A stretch of 64,000 nt of DNA from Bdellovibrio sp. BCCA (GTDB lineage Bacteria > Bdellovibrionota > Bdellovibrionia > Bdellovibrionales > Bdellovibrionaceae): the NCBI RefSeq assembly GCF_037996825.1, contig NZ_JBBNAC010000001.1, forward strand, positions 1,116,001-1,180,000. The letters run 5' to 3'. The notes beneath the pieces are model-generated. The model saw nothing but the letters and a program-made list of their open reading frames with translations. It was not told the DNA's origin and did no database searches. The translations under genes were made by a program, and so were the position numbers. How positions within the stretch are numbered: position 1 is the stretch's first letter; every line of letters starts with the position of its first letter. Below are positions 1 to 9,002 of the stretch, in pieces.

Positions 1-126
1 TCATTGACTCAAATCCCCTTAGCAAGAAGCGTGACAGAGGTCTTTGGTACGGTATTTTTTTATTTGGCCAATTTTCCCGTCAAATTCTTATTCAATGACG
101 CCCAAAAGGGGCAACAAGGAGGTTTC

Positions 127-1752
127 ATGAAGAAATTATTGGCGGCTCTACTGATATTTCTCCCGTGTCTGTCATATGCGCAGGGAAGCACGCGCTGGCG
201 GATCACAAAACCACAATGGACCGATCAAGATGAAAATAAATTTGGTGAGTTTATCTCAAAAATCGGTGCAGCGGTGGAACGCAGAGAATGTCTTCAAGTC
301 GACACGTGCTTAAAAAGCACGGCGAATCCCTACGCAGGAACAGATCCTTCCAGTCTGCGCTTGTTTGCCGACTGTGCGGATCTTCCGTATTTCTTACGAG
401 CTTACTTTGCGTGGAAAAATGGACTTCCGCTCTCTGTACAGAGCGATGTAAGTCCACGCCAATCCGGAGACAATCCTGATGTGCGCTACACAAAATACGG
501 AAACTACGTTACAGGTCGCTACAGTGTTATTCCGACCCGATTCAGCAGTCCCAACGCCATTGAAATTCTCAATAAAACAGTGGTCGATATGGTGTGGTCC
601 GCTTCGTTCCGTTTAATCGGAGAAGAAGACACGGGATACTTCACGGATTTTTATCCTGTAAAACTATCTCGTGAGGGCATTCGTCCAGGCACTGTGATCT
701 ATGATCCTAACGGTCACGTCGCTATCATCTACAAAGTCACAGATGACGGACGTATTTTTTATATCGATTCACATCCTGACAATACTTTAACGTCAGGAAT
801 GTACACTCCTAAATTCACACGTAGTTTCCCTCAGCAAGGTGCGGGTTTTAAAAATTTCCGTCCGTTGGCTTTGGTGGGGGCAAATCGAAACGTAGCTGGT
901 GAATACATCGGCGGCAGAATCGTCGGTGCTCGCAACTCTGCACTTCCTAACTACAGTCTTGAACAGTTCTATGGAAATCGCCCTGATCCAAGTGGTGATT
1001 GGCAAAAAGGTCAATTCATCTATCGTGGAGCCGCTTTCCCATACTACGAATATCTTCGTATCATGATGGCCAGTGGTGATTTGAAAATCGATCCTCTTCG
1101 CGACATGCAACAAAACTTAGCCGATATCTGCACAAGCTTAAAAGACCGCGTGGTCGCAGTGAGCCTAGGCAACAAAGCCGGCATTGATAAAAAACCCCAT
1201 CCGGAACGTTTGCCGCAAAATATTTACGGAACTGACGGAGAATGGGAAGCCTATGCGTCGCCGGCACGGGATGCGCGTTTGAAAGTGTCCTACATGGATT
1301 TGCTTTCTCAAGCTCGCATTTTGATTCAACGTCACCGCACGGGAGATCCGAGCATTGTGTACAGTGGAGCAAATCTCGCTGCAGATATGCTCGCGGTTTA
1401 CGATCGCGAAACTCGTGGTTGTCAGTTCACTTACACGAACTCCAGTGGAGGTGCTGTCACTCTGAATTCAGAAGATGCTCGTCAGCGTTTGTTTGACTTA
1501 AGCTTTGACCCTTATCACTGTGTCGAACTTCGCTGGGGAGCGAAATCTCCACAGGAGCTCGCTTCTTGTATGGACGATGCGAATAAGCGTGAGTGGTACA
1601 GTCGTGAAAGATGGTTGCGTAATCAATGGGAACGCCGCTATGACGCCCGCATGGATTTCTCTTTGGATGAACTCACAGGTCCTAAACCGGGCGCTGGAAT
1701 CGCACAACCGCCGGATGTGGATATCATTCGCTATTTGAATTCACAGAAGTAA
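127..1752 (+). CDS. Secreted protein with NlpC/P60-like Cys-His-Asp residues
   Basis: The ATG at 127 follows a strong AAGGAGG site and opens a clear Sec signal peptide (MKKLLAALLIFLPCLSYAQG), so the mature 520-residue protein should be exported. The upstream in-frame extension has neither feature. Around residues 81-101 there is a Cys in ADCADLPYFLRAYFAWKNG. Further on, GHVAIIYKV (His197) and FYIDSHPD (Asp214/218) follow. A Cys at the head of a helix, then GHV and a strand ending in Asp, is the layout of NlpC/P60- and CHAP-type cysteine peptidases that cut peptidoglycan stems. I infer such a fold but cannot prove it. Residues 220-541 have no motif I recognise. An L,D-transpeptidase gene lies downstream on the same strand, which fits a wall-active role. 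It is separated by a terminator, so it is probably its own transcript. Confidence 0.8.
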   Translation: MKKLLAALLIFLPCLSYAQGSTRWRITKPQWTDQDENKFGEFISKIGAAVERRECLQVDTCLKSTANPYAGTDPSSLRLFADCADLPYFLRAYFAWKNGLPLSVQSDVSPRQSGDNPDVRYTKYGNYVTGRYSVIPTRFSSPNAIEILNKTVVDMVWSASFRLIGEEDTGYFTDFYPVKLSREGIRPGTVIYDPNGHVAIIYKVTDDGRIFYIDSHPDNTLTSGMYTPKFTRSFPQQGAGFKNFRPLALVGANRNVAGEYIGGRIVGARNSALPNYSLEQFYGNRPDPSGDWQKGQFIYRGAAFPYYEYLRIMMASGDLKIDPLRDMQQNLADICTSLKDRVVAVSLGNKAGIDKKPHPERLPQNIYGTDGEWEAYASPARDARLKVSYMDLLSQARILIQRHRTGDPSIVYSGANLAADMLAVYDRETRGCQFTYTNSSGGAVTLNSEDARQRLFDLSFDPYHCVELRWGAKSPQELASCMDDANKREWYSRERWLRNQWERRYDARMDFSLDELTGPKPGAGIAQPPDVDIIRYLNSQK

Positions 1753-1754
1753 AA

Positions 1755-1825
1755 AAAAGGTACCAGTTACCTTTTCCTGAAACCTCTGAAAAGGCTGTCT
1801 CATTTTGAGACGGCCTTTGTTTTTG
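1755..1825 (+). terminator. Tandem terminator hairpins
   Basis: Two hairpins follow the stop codon. The first is AAAAGGTA-ccagt-TACCTTTT (1755-1775). The second is an 11-bp stem, AAGGCTGTCTC/GAGACGGCCTT (1791-1817), followed by TGTTTTTG, a typical rho-independent terminator. The first hairpin resembles the one at 61637-61663. Confidence 0.75.
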
Positions 1826-1952
1826 AAAAATATGTGAGCCAAATCAAGACGACAATTTTCGGCGCTTGTATAAGAAATTTTTCACGAAAGCCAAGGCAGG
1901 TCCAATAGGGCTGGCACTTTACTTGATAGTAACACCGTTGGAAGAGGGTGTT

Positions 1953-3641
1953 ATGAAGATGAAGAGTTTAGTACAAAAGTCGTTTATCGTGGGTATGAGT
2001 TTAATTGTATTAGCTCCCCAATTTTCTTTGGCTCAAAGCAAACCTCAGATCATTCAAGATCAGGTGACGAGAGCGAGAACCAATCCTATCATCAATCCAC
2101 GTTGGGGAAGTTTCCTTCTGCGCACGGATCGCCTTGCCAAGCTTTATTCTTTAAGAAACTACGAAGCTATTTGGGTTGACGCCAACGGAACTCCGAATGC
2201 GATGGCTGCACGCCTTAAATCTATTTTCGCTGAAGCAGATAAACACGGACTTAACAGTGCTGACTACTGGGATGAGCAAATTGAAAAAGGCTATCAAGCC
2301 ACTCTTAAAAACCCCGGAGTACAGTGGATTACTTTTGAACTCTTAGTTTCTGAAGCGCTCATTCGTTACGTTTCGCATCTTTCTGCGGGCCGTTTTGATC
2401 CTGAGCAAATTGATACTGATATTAAGTTTAAGAAAAAAGATTTCGCTGAATTTACACAGTTAAATGCGGCGGTCTCTTATGGTCCCGAATCTTTGGCTTC
2501 TTCTTTGGAAGGTTTTGCGCCGACTCATCCTCGTTATCGCGAGTTGATGGGCGTTCTTGCGCAGCTTAAAGACATGAAAGCCAAAGGTGGCTGGGCCACG
2601 ATCAATTCTCCAGGTTTTATTTTGAAGCTCGGAGTGAAAGACCCTGTGATCAATCAAATCAGAGAACGCTTCAACCAATTGGGTTATCGTATCTCTTATA
2701 ATGGTGGAAACACATTCGATAACGAATTCGATCAAGTTTTAAGACAATATCAATCCATGAACGGCTTAACAGCGGACGGAATTATCGGAACTCGTTCCGA
2801 GGTTTTGCGTGCGTTGAATTTCACCGTGAACCAAAGAATCGCGCAAGTGGAAGTGACGATGGAAAAACTTCGTTGGTTGCCAGCCAACGTTGAGCAACGT
2901 CATATCTTTGTGAACTTAGCGACAACAGAATTCCGTCTTTATGATGAAGGTGGCAAAGTATTCCACTTTAAAACAGTGAACGGCCAACCCTTCCGCAGAA
3001 CTCCTTCGATGAGAGACTCGATCACTTTCGTGAACTTGAATCCTTATTGGACAGTGCCTCGCAGTATCGCGATCAAAGATAAATTGCCAATGTTAAAACA
3101 AGATCCGCGCTATCTTGAAAAGCACAACATGCTTTTGATCGACGAAGGAACAGATCAAGTTGTCGATTCATCATCAATTGACTGGCGCAGTATGACGGCA
3201 AGAAATTTCACTTATTACATCCGTCAATTGCCGGGACCTGATAATGCGTTGGGCGTAGTGAAGTTCCCGCTTCAAAATCCGTGGGCGATTTACATGCACG
3301 ACACAAATGAAAAACAACTTTTCGGCGAAAGCAAACGTCACCGCAGCTCTGGCTGTGTCCGCTTGGAACAACCGTTGGAACTTGCCGCATATCTTTTAAG
3401 AGATCAAGCAGGTTGGGGACTGGAAGATATCAAGTCTTACGTTCCTCTTTATGACAACAACATTCCTGGCGAAATTGATAAAAAAGTATTTTTGAAAAAG
3501 GCCATGCCGGTTTACTTCCTCTATCTCACTGTTGAAAAAACAGAAGATGGAGCGTTCCGATTCGTCGACGACGTGTATGGGCAAGACACTCGCGTGAGCA
3601 AAGCCTTGCAGAACAAGAAAAACTCTAGCGAGTTGTTTTAA
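1953..3641 (+). CDS. L,D-transpeptidase (YkuD family, YcbB/LdtD-like)
   Basis: Exported 562-residue protein with a signal peptide ending near LAPQFSLAQS. The ATG at 1953 is chosen because it starts that peptide and follows GAAGAGGGTG. The domain order matches the large YcbB-type enzymes. There is an N-terminal helical region, a peptidoglycan-binding repeat around residues 235-290 (FDQVLRQYQSMNGLTADGI), then the YkuD catalytic domain with the His of YMHDTN and the SSGCVR signature. The catalytic Cys is residue 468. Such enzymes make 3-3 crosslinks or exchange D-amino acids on meso-DAP stems in the periplasm. In Bdellovibrio, L,D-transpeptidases are known to modify both predator and prey wall. 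Whether this one is self-directed or prey-directed cannot be read from sequence. The next gene starts 11 nt downstream, so they are probably co-transcribed. Confidence 0.93.
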   Translation: MKMKSLVQKSFIVGMSLIVLAPQFSLAQSKPQIIQDQVTRARTNPIINPRWGSFLLRTDRLAKLYSLRNYEAIWVDANGTPNAMAARLKSIFAEADKHGLNSADYWDEQIEKGYQATLKNPGVQWITFELLVSEALIRYVSHLSAGRFDPEQIDTDIKFKKKDFAEFTQLNAAVSYGPESLASSLEGFAPTHPRYRELMGVLAQLKDMKAKGGWATINSPGFILKLGVKDPVINQIRERFNQLGYRISYNGGNTFDNEFDQVLRQYQSMNGLTADGIIGTRSEVLRALNFTVNQRIAQVEVTMEKLRWLPANVEQRHIFVNLATTEFRLYDEGGKVFHFKTVNGQPFRRTPSMRDSITFVNLNPYWTVPRSIAIKDKLPMLKQDPRYLEKHNMLLIDEGTDQVVDSSSIDWRSMTARNFTYYIRQLPGPDNALGVVKFPLQNPWAIYMHDTNEKQLFGESKRHRSSGCVRLEQPLELAAYLLRDQAGWGLEDIKSYVPLYDNNIPGEIDKKVFLKKAMPVYFLYLTVEKTEDGAFRFVDDVYGQDTRVSKALQNKKNSSELF

Positions 3642-3652
3642 GGAGTTGAGCT

Positions 3653-4624
3653 ATGAAAAAATGGTGGATGGCAGTATCGACATTGTTGTTTGCAGGTTTA
3701 GCTCAAGCTCAATCTCTGGGCGCCTTGCAGGTGAACGGACAAGCGGGCAGTCAGCAGCTTTTCCAAAAAGTGAAAGCGGTTCGCTGCGTGGTCGGCCAAC
3801 GTGGAACTTGTGATGCTCCCGTATTTTTTGATTTGAATGCTCCGGCTTCTGTGCCGGCCGGAACTTACATCGTGGGTTTTGAAAACTCTGTTTATCCGGA
3901 AATGGTGAAGGTGAACGGCGGTTATACAACGACTCTGAATTTGGAAAGAATCAGTGTTCCTTCGCAAGTGCGCGGCCAAAAGATCCGCGTTTATCGTGAT
4001 TTCTCTTCTTTGATTGAACAAAAGAAAATCTATATGACGATGTTTGCGATGAACCGTCATCTTTTCCGTTTGGATAAAGATAACTTCGGCGATCTTTATA
4101 TCGCGGGTCTTTGGGAGCGCGACTACGTTCAACGTTTCACTTATGAAGTGTGCCCTCGCATTGATGCTTACGGTGAAGTTTCCAGCGGCGCTCGCTCTGT
4201 GTGCAACGCTTGGAATACGGCCAAAGATCCGATGGGACTTCGTGAGCTTTATAACTTTTCTAACGATGGAACATTTCAAGAAATGTGGGTCACTTTCCCG
4301 GGCGACGTGATTCCTTCAAAACATCCTCGTTATTTAGTGTCAGCTCCTATGACAGAACAGGACTTTGTGGCTGTGTTCCCTGGTGCTTATAAAGTGCAAG
4401 CTGACGGAAAAAACATGCCGTCCGTCTCTGTCAAAGTAGGGAACGTGTCCCAGAATGCATCGACCTTTGGATTTTCATTGAACGCGGTGAAGTCCTTCAT
4501 TAACCTAGATGGAGAGGACTGCTCATCTGCACGTACATGGAAAACAGAGTCCCGCGCGTACTGCACGAGCGACCAGCAAGAAGGTTGCGACCGCTCCAAT
4601 GCGGAGAGTTGCGAACCCATGTAA
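3653..4624 (+). CDS. Secreted protein of unknown function
   Basis: The product has 323 residues and a signal peptide MKKWWMAVSTLLFAGLAQAQS. A GGAG site lies 8 nt before the ATG. It follows the L,D-transpeptidase by 11 nt and precedes another exported gene by 13 nt, so the three probably form one transcript. The mature part has an early beta-rich segment (residues 40-110, with paired Cys at RCVVGQRGTC) that looks like a small sandwich domain. The C-terminal tail is Cys-rich (CSSARTWKTESRAYC, then CDRSNAESC), suggesting periplasmic disulfides. I do not recognise the family. The context suggests a role with wall remodelling or the outer membrane, but this is inference. Confidence 0.8.
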   Translation: MKKWWMAVSTLLFAGLAQAQSLGALQVNGQAGSQQLFQKVKAVRCVVGQRGTCDAPVFFDLNAPASVPAGTYIVGFENSVYPEMVKVNGGYTTTLNLERISVPSQVRGQKIRVYRDFSSLIEQKKIYMTMFAMNRHLFRLDKDNFGDLYIAGLWERDYVQRFTYEVCPRIDAYGEVSSGARSVCNAWNTAKDPMGLRELYNFSNDGTFQEMWVTFPGDVIPSKHPRYLVSAPMTEQDFVAVFPGAYKVQADGKNMPSVSVKVGNVSQNASTFGFSLNAVKSFINLDGEDCSSARTWKTESRAYCTSDQQEGCDRSNAESCEPM

Positions 4625-4637
4625 TGGGAAAGGTTCA

Positions 4638-5228
4638 ATGCGAAAGATTGTTGTTAGTTTAATTATAGGACTTGGGCCTCACTTTGTGTGGGCTCAAGGT
4701 GTTAAGCCTGTTTCTGTTTCCTATGAAAATCTCATGCGCTGTTTCCCTGAACTTCAGGATGAAAAGCTCTCTTTCAAAGTAGATCTCAATCGTCTTAAAG
4801 ATATTATCGACGAAAAATTCGTGACGTCCCAATCGCAACTGCGTCAAAGAAAGATCCACTATTTGGATGCTGAAAAGCAAGGCATGAATTTGATCTTGCG
4901 CACAAAATTTCGCGGCGAAAAGAAAATGGAAACGGAGTTGATTTTGCAGCAGGTGGATGCCAAAGGTGTTGTGACCGACATCAAGCTCACTGAGAATCAG
5001 CGCATCAATCCCAAGCAAGATATCATCAATAACTTTCTTTTGAATTCGACGATCAAATCGGACGAATACTCCTATAATGACACGAAGCTCAATGACGTGG
5101 TCTCGACCTACCGCCGGAACTTTAAAGACATCGAAGAGATTGAACTGGCCGATAAGCCCAATAAGCGTTCGATTCTCTGCGAAAATAAGAGTGATCTCGG
5201 CATTATATGCACGTGTTCCAAAAAATAA
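4638..5228 (+). CDS. Small secreted protein of unknown function
   Basis: The product has 196 residues and a signal peptide MRKIVVSLIIGLGPHFVWAQG. The ATG at 4638 follows GGGAAAGG. Longer in-frame starts overlap the preceding gene and place no signal peptide at the N-terminus. The mature chain is charged, with predicted alternating strands and helices. Three Cys occur, one near the N-terminus (LMRCFPEL) and two at the end (CENKSDLGIICTCSKK has more than one). It is the third gene after the L,D-transpeptidase and probably ends that operon. No family recognised. Confidence 0.75.
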   Translation: MRKIVVSLIIGLGPHFVWAQGVKPVSVSYENLMRCFPELQDEKLSFKVDLNRLKDIIDEKFVTSQSQLRQRKIHYLDAEKQGMNLILRTKFRGEKKMETELILQQVDAKGVVTDIKLTENQRINPKQDIINNFLLNSTIKSDEYSYNDTKLNDVVSTYRRNFKDIEEIELADKPNKRSILCENKSDLGIICTCSKK

Positions 5229-5330
5229 TCTGTTGAATATCGACCTTTTAGAGATATACTTTTAGCAGTGTTGTTCTAGGATTTTTTCTAGAGTTTTAAA
5301 AGGTTTAGGCGATCTGCAACTGAGGTGCTA

Positions 5331-5639
5331 GTGACATCTGATAAAAAAACCTACGATTTTCTAATTGCGGGTGTCCCTTACAAACTAAAAACCTCTCATG
5401 ACGATGCCACTGTGCAAGAGCTCGTCGATTTTGTTAATAGCAAAATGAATCAAGCCATGTCCCTTACTAAAAACGGTTCTTTCCAAAACGCTGCAGTTTT
5501 GACAGCGATGAATTTGGCGGAAGAGTTGATCCTTTTAAAACGCAAGGCCCATCGCGAGCTAGAGAAGCTCGAAGAAAAAGCGATGCAGCTTTCACTTGAT
5601 CTAGAAAATTCCAAGAGCAACAAGGTTTTGAACAACTAA
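5331..5639 (+). CDS. zapA: Cell division protein ZapA
   Basis: The product has 102 residues. The GTG at 5331 sits 5 nt after CTGAGG. A second GTG at 5325 would overlap that site and is less likely. The N-terminal half (YDFLIAGVPYKLKTSHDD, then VQELVDFVNSKMNQAM) is the ZapA globular domain. The C-terminal half is a coiled coil (EELILLKRKAHRELEKLEEK) like the one that tetramerises ZapA. ZapA crosslinks FtsZ filaments in the cytoplasmic Z-ring. The next gene is 5-formyl-THF cyclo-ligase, the same order as zapA-ygfA in Enterobacteria, but the 26-nt gap leaves no room for 6S RNA between them. Confidence 0.88.
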   Translation: MTSDKKTYDFLIAGVPYKLKTSHDDATVQELVDFVNSKMNQAMSLTKNGSFQNAAVLTAMNLAEELILLKRKAHRELEKLEEKAMQLSLDLENSKSNKVLNN

Positions 5640-5665
5640 CTTTGTTTTGATTTCTTGGGGATCCA

Positions 5666-6229
5666 TTGTCTGTTTCTTGGAGCTCTAAAAAGGAATGTCG
5701 TTCCTTCTTTAAATCTCTTTGCGCTCAAGAGTTCGCGCAAGGTCTTGTTCAAAATCAACAGCAGCTCAATGCTCAATTGCGAGAGTTTTTAAAATCGCAA
5801 TCGGGCCGCTGGGGAGCCTATCGGGCTTTGCCAGAGGAAGCTCAAGTCGAAGAGGTCTTTCAGATCTCTCACTTGAATTGGGTGTTTCCGCGAATGCGGG
5901 AAGGCCATTTGGAATTCTTTGAAGCACAACATTTTGTGCTAGGTCTTTACGGAGTTCAGGAACCAGCCCCTGACTCTGTCGCGCGAGATCTCAAGGACAT
6001 CCAAGGTCTGCTGATTCCAGGTTTAGTGTTTAATAAGAATGGCAATCGCCTGGGGAAGGGCAAAGGGTTTTATGACAAAACCTTGATGAACTACCAGGGG
6101 ATTAAAGTGGGGATCGGTTTTGATTTTCAAGTTACCAAGGACCCACTGCCTACCGAAGCCCACGATGTCGTGATGGATTATCTAGTCACCGAATCAGGCT
6201 TGGTCGATTGCAGGAAGTATCAGGAGTAA
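5666..6229 (+). CDS. 5-formyltetrahydrofolate cyclo-ligase
   Basis: A 187-residue cytoplasmic enzyme that converts 5-formyl-THF to 5,10-methenyl-THF with ATP. The signature near residues 112-135 is clear: LIPGLVFNKNGNRLGKGKGF followed by YD, matching the family pattern PG.aFd..G.RlGrG.GyYD. The start is TTG at 5666 after CTTGGGGATCCA. There is no better ATG before the conserved N-terminal helix with the substrate-binding Arg/Lys residues (KKECRSFFKSL). It lies 26 nt after zapA and 5 nt before rny, so it is in the same transcript. It corresponds to ygfA/fau of E. coli and fthC of other bacteria. Confidence 0.88.
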   Translation: MSVSWSSKKECRSFFKSLCAQEFAQGLVQNQQQLNAQLREFLKSQSGRWGAYRALPEEAQVEEVFQISHLNWVFPRMREGHLEFFEAQHFVLGLYGVQEPAPDSVARDLKDIQGLLIPGLVFNKNGNRLGKGKGFYDKTLMNYQGIKVGIGFDFQVTKDPLPTEAHDVVMDYLVTESGLVDCRKYQE

Positions 6230-6234
6230 GGATC

Positions 6235-7800
6235 ATGGAGTTAGTTATCACCGCAATTATCGGTGTGTTGTTGGGCGGAGCAGTTGTATTCATCATCAAG
6301 CGTCTTCAAGACGAGAACAAAAAGAAATCAGCACGTATCGAAGCTGAAAGAATCGTAAACAAGGCAAAATCAGAAGCTGCGAAAATCAAAAAAGATTCGG
6401 AAACGAAAGCCAAAGATTTTGAAGCCCGCGCCCGTAAAAACGTGGAAGCGGATATTCACAAGCAAAAGTCCACAGTCAAAAACAAAGAATCTCAACTCGA
6501 GCGTCGTTTGAAAGAGATCGACGATCAATTCAAGCACAAGATGGAAGAAAACGATCGTTATCTGAATTCTTTGAAAGACCGTGAAGAAAAAATCGCGATC
6601 TCTGAAAATCGTATCAAAGATCTAGAGAAAAAAGGCGAAGCTCATATTGGTGAGCTCAAACAAAAATTAGAATCTGTGGCAGCAATGTCGCAAGAAGAAG
6701 CTCGTCGTCAACTTTTGAACGCTCTGGAAGACGAAGCAAAACAAGAGGCCGCAAAAAAGATCGCGCAAATTGAAGAAGAAGCAAACAAAGAAGCCGATAA
6801 AAAAGCAAAACGCATTTTGGCAACAGCACTTTCTCGCTTCGCTTCTGAATACACATCTGAGCGCACGGTGAGTGTTTTGGCCCTTCCGAACGATGAAATG
6901 AAAGGGAAAATCATCGGCCGTGAAGGTCGTAATATTCGTACACTGGAAGCTCTTTGCGGTGTCGACTTGATTGTCGATGACACTCCGGAAGCCGTGGTGA
7001 TTTCAGGATTTGATCCTGTTCGCCGTGAGCTGGCTCGTCGTACAATTGAAAAATTGATGGAAGACGGTCGCGTGCATCCAGCGCGTATCGAAGAAGTTGT
7101 TGAGAAACAACGTAATGAATTGATGAAGTCCATCAAAGAAGAGGGTGAACGTCATGTGATGGAATTGGGTATTCCAAACATGCACCCTGAGTTGGTTAAA
7201 ATTATCGGCGGTTTGAAATACCGTTCTTACCAAGGTCAAAACGCTTTGAACCAAGCTTTGGAAGTTGCACAAATCGCAGGACTTCTTGCTGGTGAAATGG
7301 GTGTGAATGTGAAGCTCGCTCGTCGCGCGGGTCTTTTGCACAATATCGGTAAAGCGATTGATCACACAGCCGAAGGCAGCTATGCCTTTGTCGGCGCTGA
7401 AGCGGCGAAAAAATACAACGAGTCTGAAGACGTCTGCCACGCGATCCGTGCCCATGATGAAGAAGAAAAACCACATTCGATCCTTGCTTGGATCGTGCAT
7501 GCGGCGTTCATCCTTTCTAGCTCTCGTCCAGGCGCTCGTCGTCCACAAATGGATTCTTTCATCCACCGTTTGGAAGATCTTGAAAGCATCGGTAACAGCT
7601 TTGACGGCGTTCTTAAAACATTGGCTCTGCAAGCCGGTAAAGACGTGCGCGTGCTTGTAGAAAGCAGTAAAGTGACAGACGACCAAGCTGTGATGCTATC
7701 TCGTGATATCGCTCGTAAGATCGAAAGAGAGATGCCACAAGCAGGCCAAGTGAAGGTCACTGTGGTTCGTGAAACACGCAGCGTGGAGCATGCACGATGA
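6235..7800 (+). CDS. rny: RNase Y homologue with degenerate HD domain
   Basis: The product has 521 residues, the usual RNase Y length. The ATG follows GGAGTAAGGATC. The domains in order are an N-terminal membrane anchor (residues 3-22), a long charged coiled coil (25-205), a KH domain ([10 protein letters not shown] near 224), an HD-type domain (335-430) and the conserved C-terminal region ending [10 protein letters not shown]. In the family the HD domain holds His, His-Asp, His, His and Asp metal ligands. Here the corresponding positions appear as Gln340 (LNQALEVA), His369-Asn370 ([10 protein letters not shown]), Tyr383 (EGSY), His407-Asp408 (RAHDEEE) and Phe425 (HAAFILSS). All but the leading His of HN and one His of the HH pair are replaced. 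The surrounding sequence is well conserved, so this is not frame damage. I infer loss of phosphodiesterase activity, with a possible scaffold or RNA-binding role. It overlaps tyrS by 4 nt. Confidence 0.9.
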   Translation: MELVITAIIGVLLGGAVVFIIKRLQDENKKKSARIEAERIVNKAKSEAAKIKKDSETKAKDFEARARKNVEADIHKQKSTVKNKESQLERRLKEIDDQFKHKMEENDRYLNSLKDREEKIAISENRIKDLEKKGEAHIGELKQKLESVAAMSQEEARRQLLNALEDEAKQEAAKKIAQIEEEANKEADKKAKRILATALSRFASEYTSERTVSVLALPNDEMKGKIIGREGRNIRTLEALCGVDLIVDDTPEAVVISGFDPVRRELARRTIEKLMEDGRVHPARIEEVVEKQRNELMKSIKEEGERHVMELGIPNMHPELVKIIGGLKYRSYQGQNALNQALEVAQIAGLLAGEMGVNVKLARRAGLLHNIGKAIDHTAEGSYAFVGAEAAKKYNESEDVCHAIRAHDEEEKPHSILAWIVHAAFILSSSRPGARRPQMDSFIHRLEDLESIGNSFDGVLKTLALQAGKDVRVLVESSKVTDDQAVMLSRDIARKIEREMPQAGQVKVTVVRETRSVEHAR

Positions 7801-9002
7801 TGCGTCCTGAAGAGCAGTTAGAAAGAATCAAGTTCGGTGTCGCTGAGTTTATCAACGACGAGGACATGCTGAAGAAACTAAAAAAAGGTCAGCCATTGAA
7901 TATCAAGCTGGGAGCAGATCCTACGCGTCCTGATATTCATATTGGTCACACAGTCGTGATCAATAAGCTTAGAACGTTTCAAGAACTGGGACATAAAGTT
8001 TATTTCTTGATTGGCGACTTCACAGCGATGATCGGCGACCCTTCAGGAAAAAACACAACTCGTCCGATGCTCACTCGTGAAGAGATCGAAGAAAACGGTC
8101 GTACTTACGCAAAACAGATTTTTAAAATCTTAGATCCCGAAAAAACCGAAATCGTTTACAACTCCTCTTGGATTGGCAAAATGACTCCGGTGGATTTTAT
8201 CCGCATGTCAGCGCAGTACACAGTGGCGCAAATGCTAGAGCGTGATGATTTCACGAAGCGCTATAAGTCAGGCACTCCGATTGGTATTCATGAATTCTTG
8301 TATCCGTTGACTCAAGGTTATGACTCTGTGGCTTTAAAGGCCGATGTCGAGTTGGGCGGTACGGATCAAAAATTCAACTTGCTTGTAGGGCGCGCCATGC
8401 AGTCCGCTTACGGGCAAGAAGCGCAATGTGTTTTAACGATGCCAATTCTTGAAGGCATTGATGGTGTTAATAAAATGTCCAAGTCTTTGGACAATTATAT
8501 TTCCGTTGTTGATACTCCGAAAGATATGTTCGGTAAGACGATGCGTATCTCTGATGATTTGATGTACCGTTGGTACGAACTTTTGACGGACATCACAGCG
8601 AATCAGTTGTCGCAGCTTAAAACGGATGTGGCCGAAAAACGCAAACATCCTCGTGAAGTAAAAGTGAATTTGGCGAAGTTCTTAATCAAACGTTTCCACT
8701 CTGAAACAGCAGCTCAGGCGGCGGAAGATGAGTTTAATCGTATCTTCGTAGAAAAAGGTCTTCCTGACGATGTACCTGAATTTGAAGTCGAAGCCGAAGC
8801 TCAAGTGGGCTTGCCTGCTTTGATGGTGAAGGCGGGGCTTGTCGCTTCGAACGGCGAAGGTTCCAGACTTATCCAGGGTGGCGGCGTGCAAATTGACAGC
8901 GAAAAAATCTCTGATCCAAAACTCAAAATGGATTTAAAATCAGGTCAGAGCTTCGTTGTAAAAGCGGGAAAGAAGAAGTTCGTTAAGATAAAGGTTAAGT
9001 AA
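7797..9002 (+). CDS. tyrS: Tyrosyl-tRNA synthetase
   Basis: The class I aminoacyl-tRNA synthetase for tyrosine, 401 residues. The HIGH motif is at 48-51 (DIHIGHTVV) and KMSKS at 226-230 ([10 protein letters not shown]). The catalytic core includes [14 protein letters not shown], which is the tyrosine/ATP pocket of the TyrZ-like bacterial branch. The C-terminal S4-type RNA-binding domain (residues 335-400) contains [16 protein letters not shown]. The start overlaps the rny stop as ATGA (7797-7800). A second ATG directly follows at 7800 and is in the other frame, so 7797 is used. Translational coupling with rny is likely. Confidence 0.96.
   Translation: MMRPEEQLERIKFGVAEFINDEDMLKKLKKGQPLNIKLGADPTRPDIHIGHTVVINKLRTFQELGHKVYFLIGDFTAMIGDPSGKNTTRPMLTREEIEENGRTYAKQIFKILDPEKTEIVYNSSWIGKMTPVDFIRMSAQYTVAQMLERDDFTKRYKSGTPIGIHEFLYPLTQGYDSVALKADVELGGTDQKFNLLVGRAMQSAYGQEAQCVLTMPILEGIDGVNKMSKSLDNYISVVDTPKDMFGKTMRISDDLMYRWYELLTDITANQLSQLKTDVAEKRKHPREVKVNLAKFLIKRFHSETAAQAAEDEFNRIFVEKGLPDDVPEFEVEAEAQVGLPALMVKAGLVASNGEGSRLIQGGGVQIDSEKISDPKLKMDLKSGQSFVVKAGKKKFVKIKVK

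Noticed and set aside
3698-4279. A 193-codon frame antisense to the 3653 gene
   Set aside because: It mirrors a signal-peptide-bearing gene with good codon order on the + strand, and has no ribosome site.
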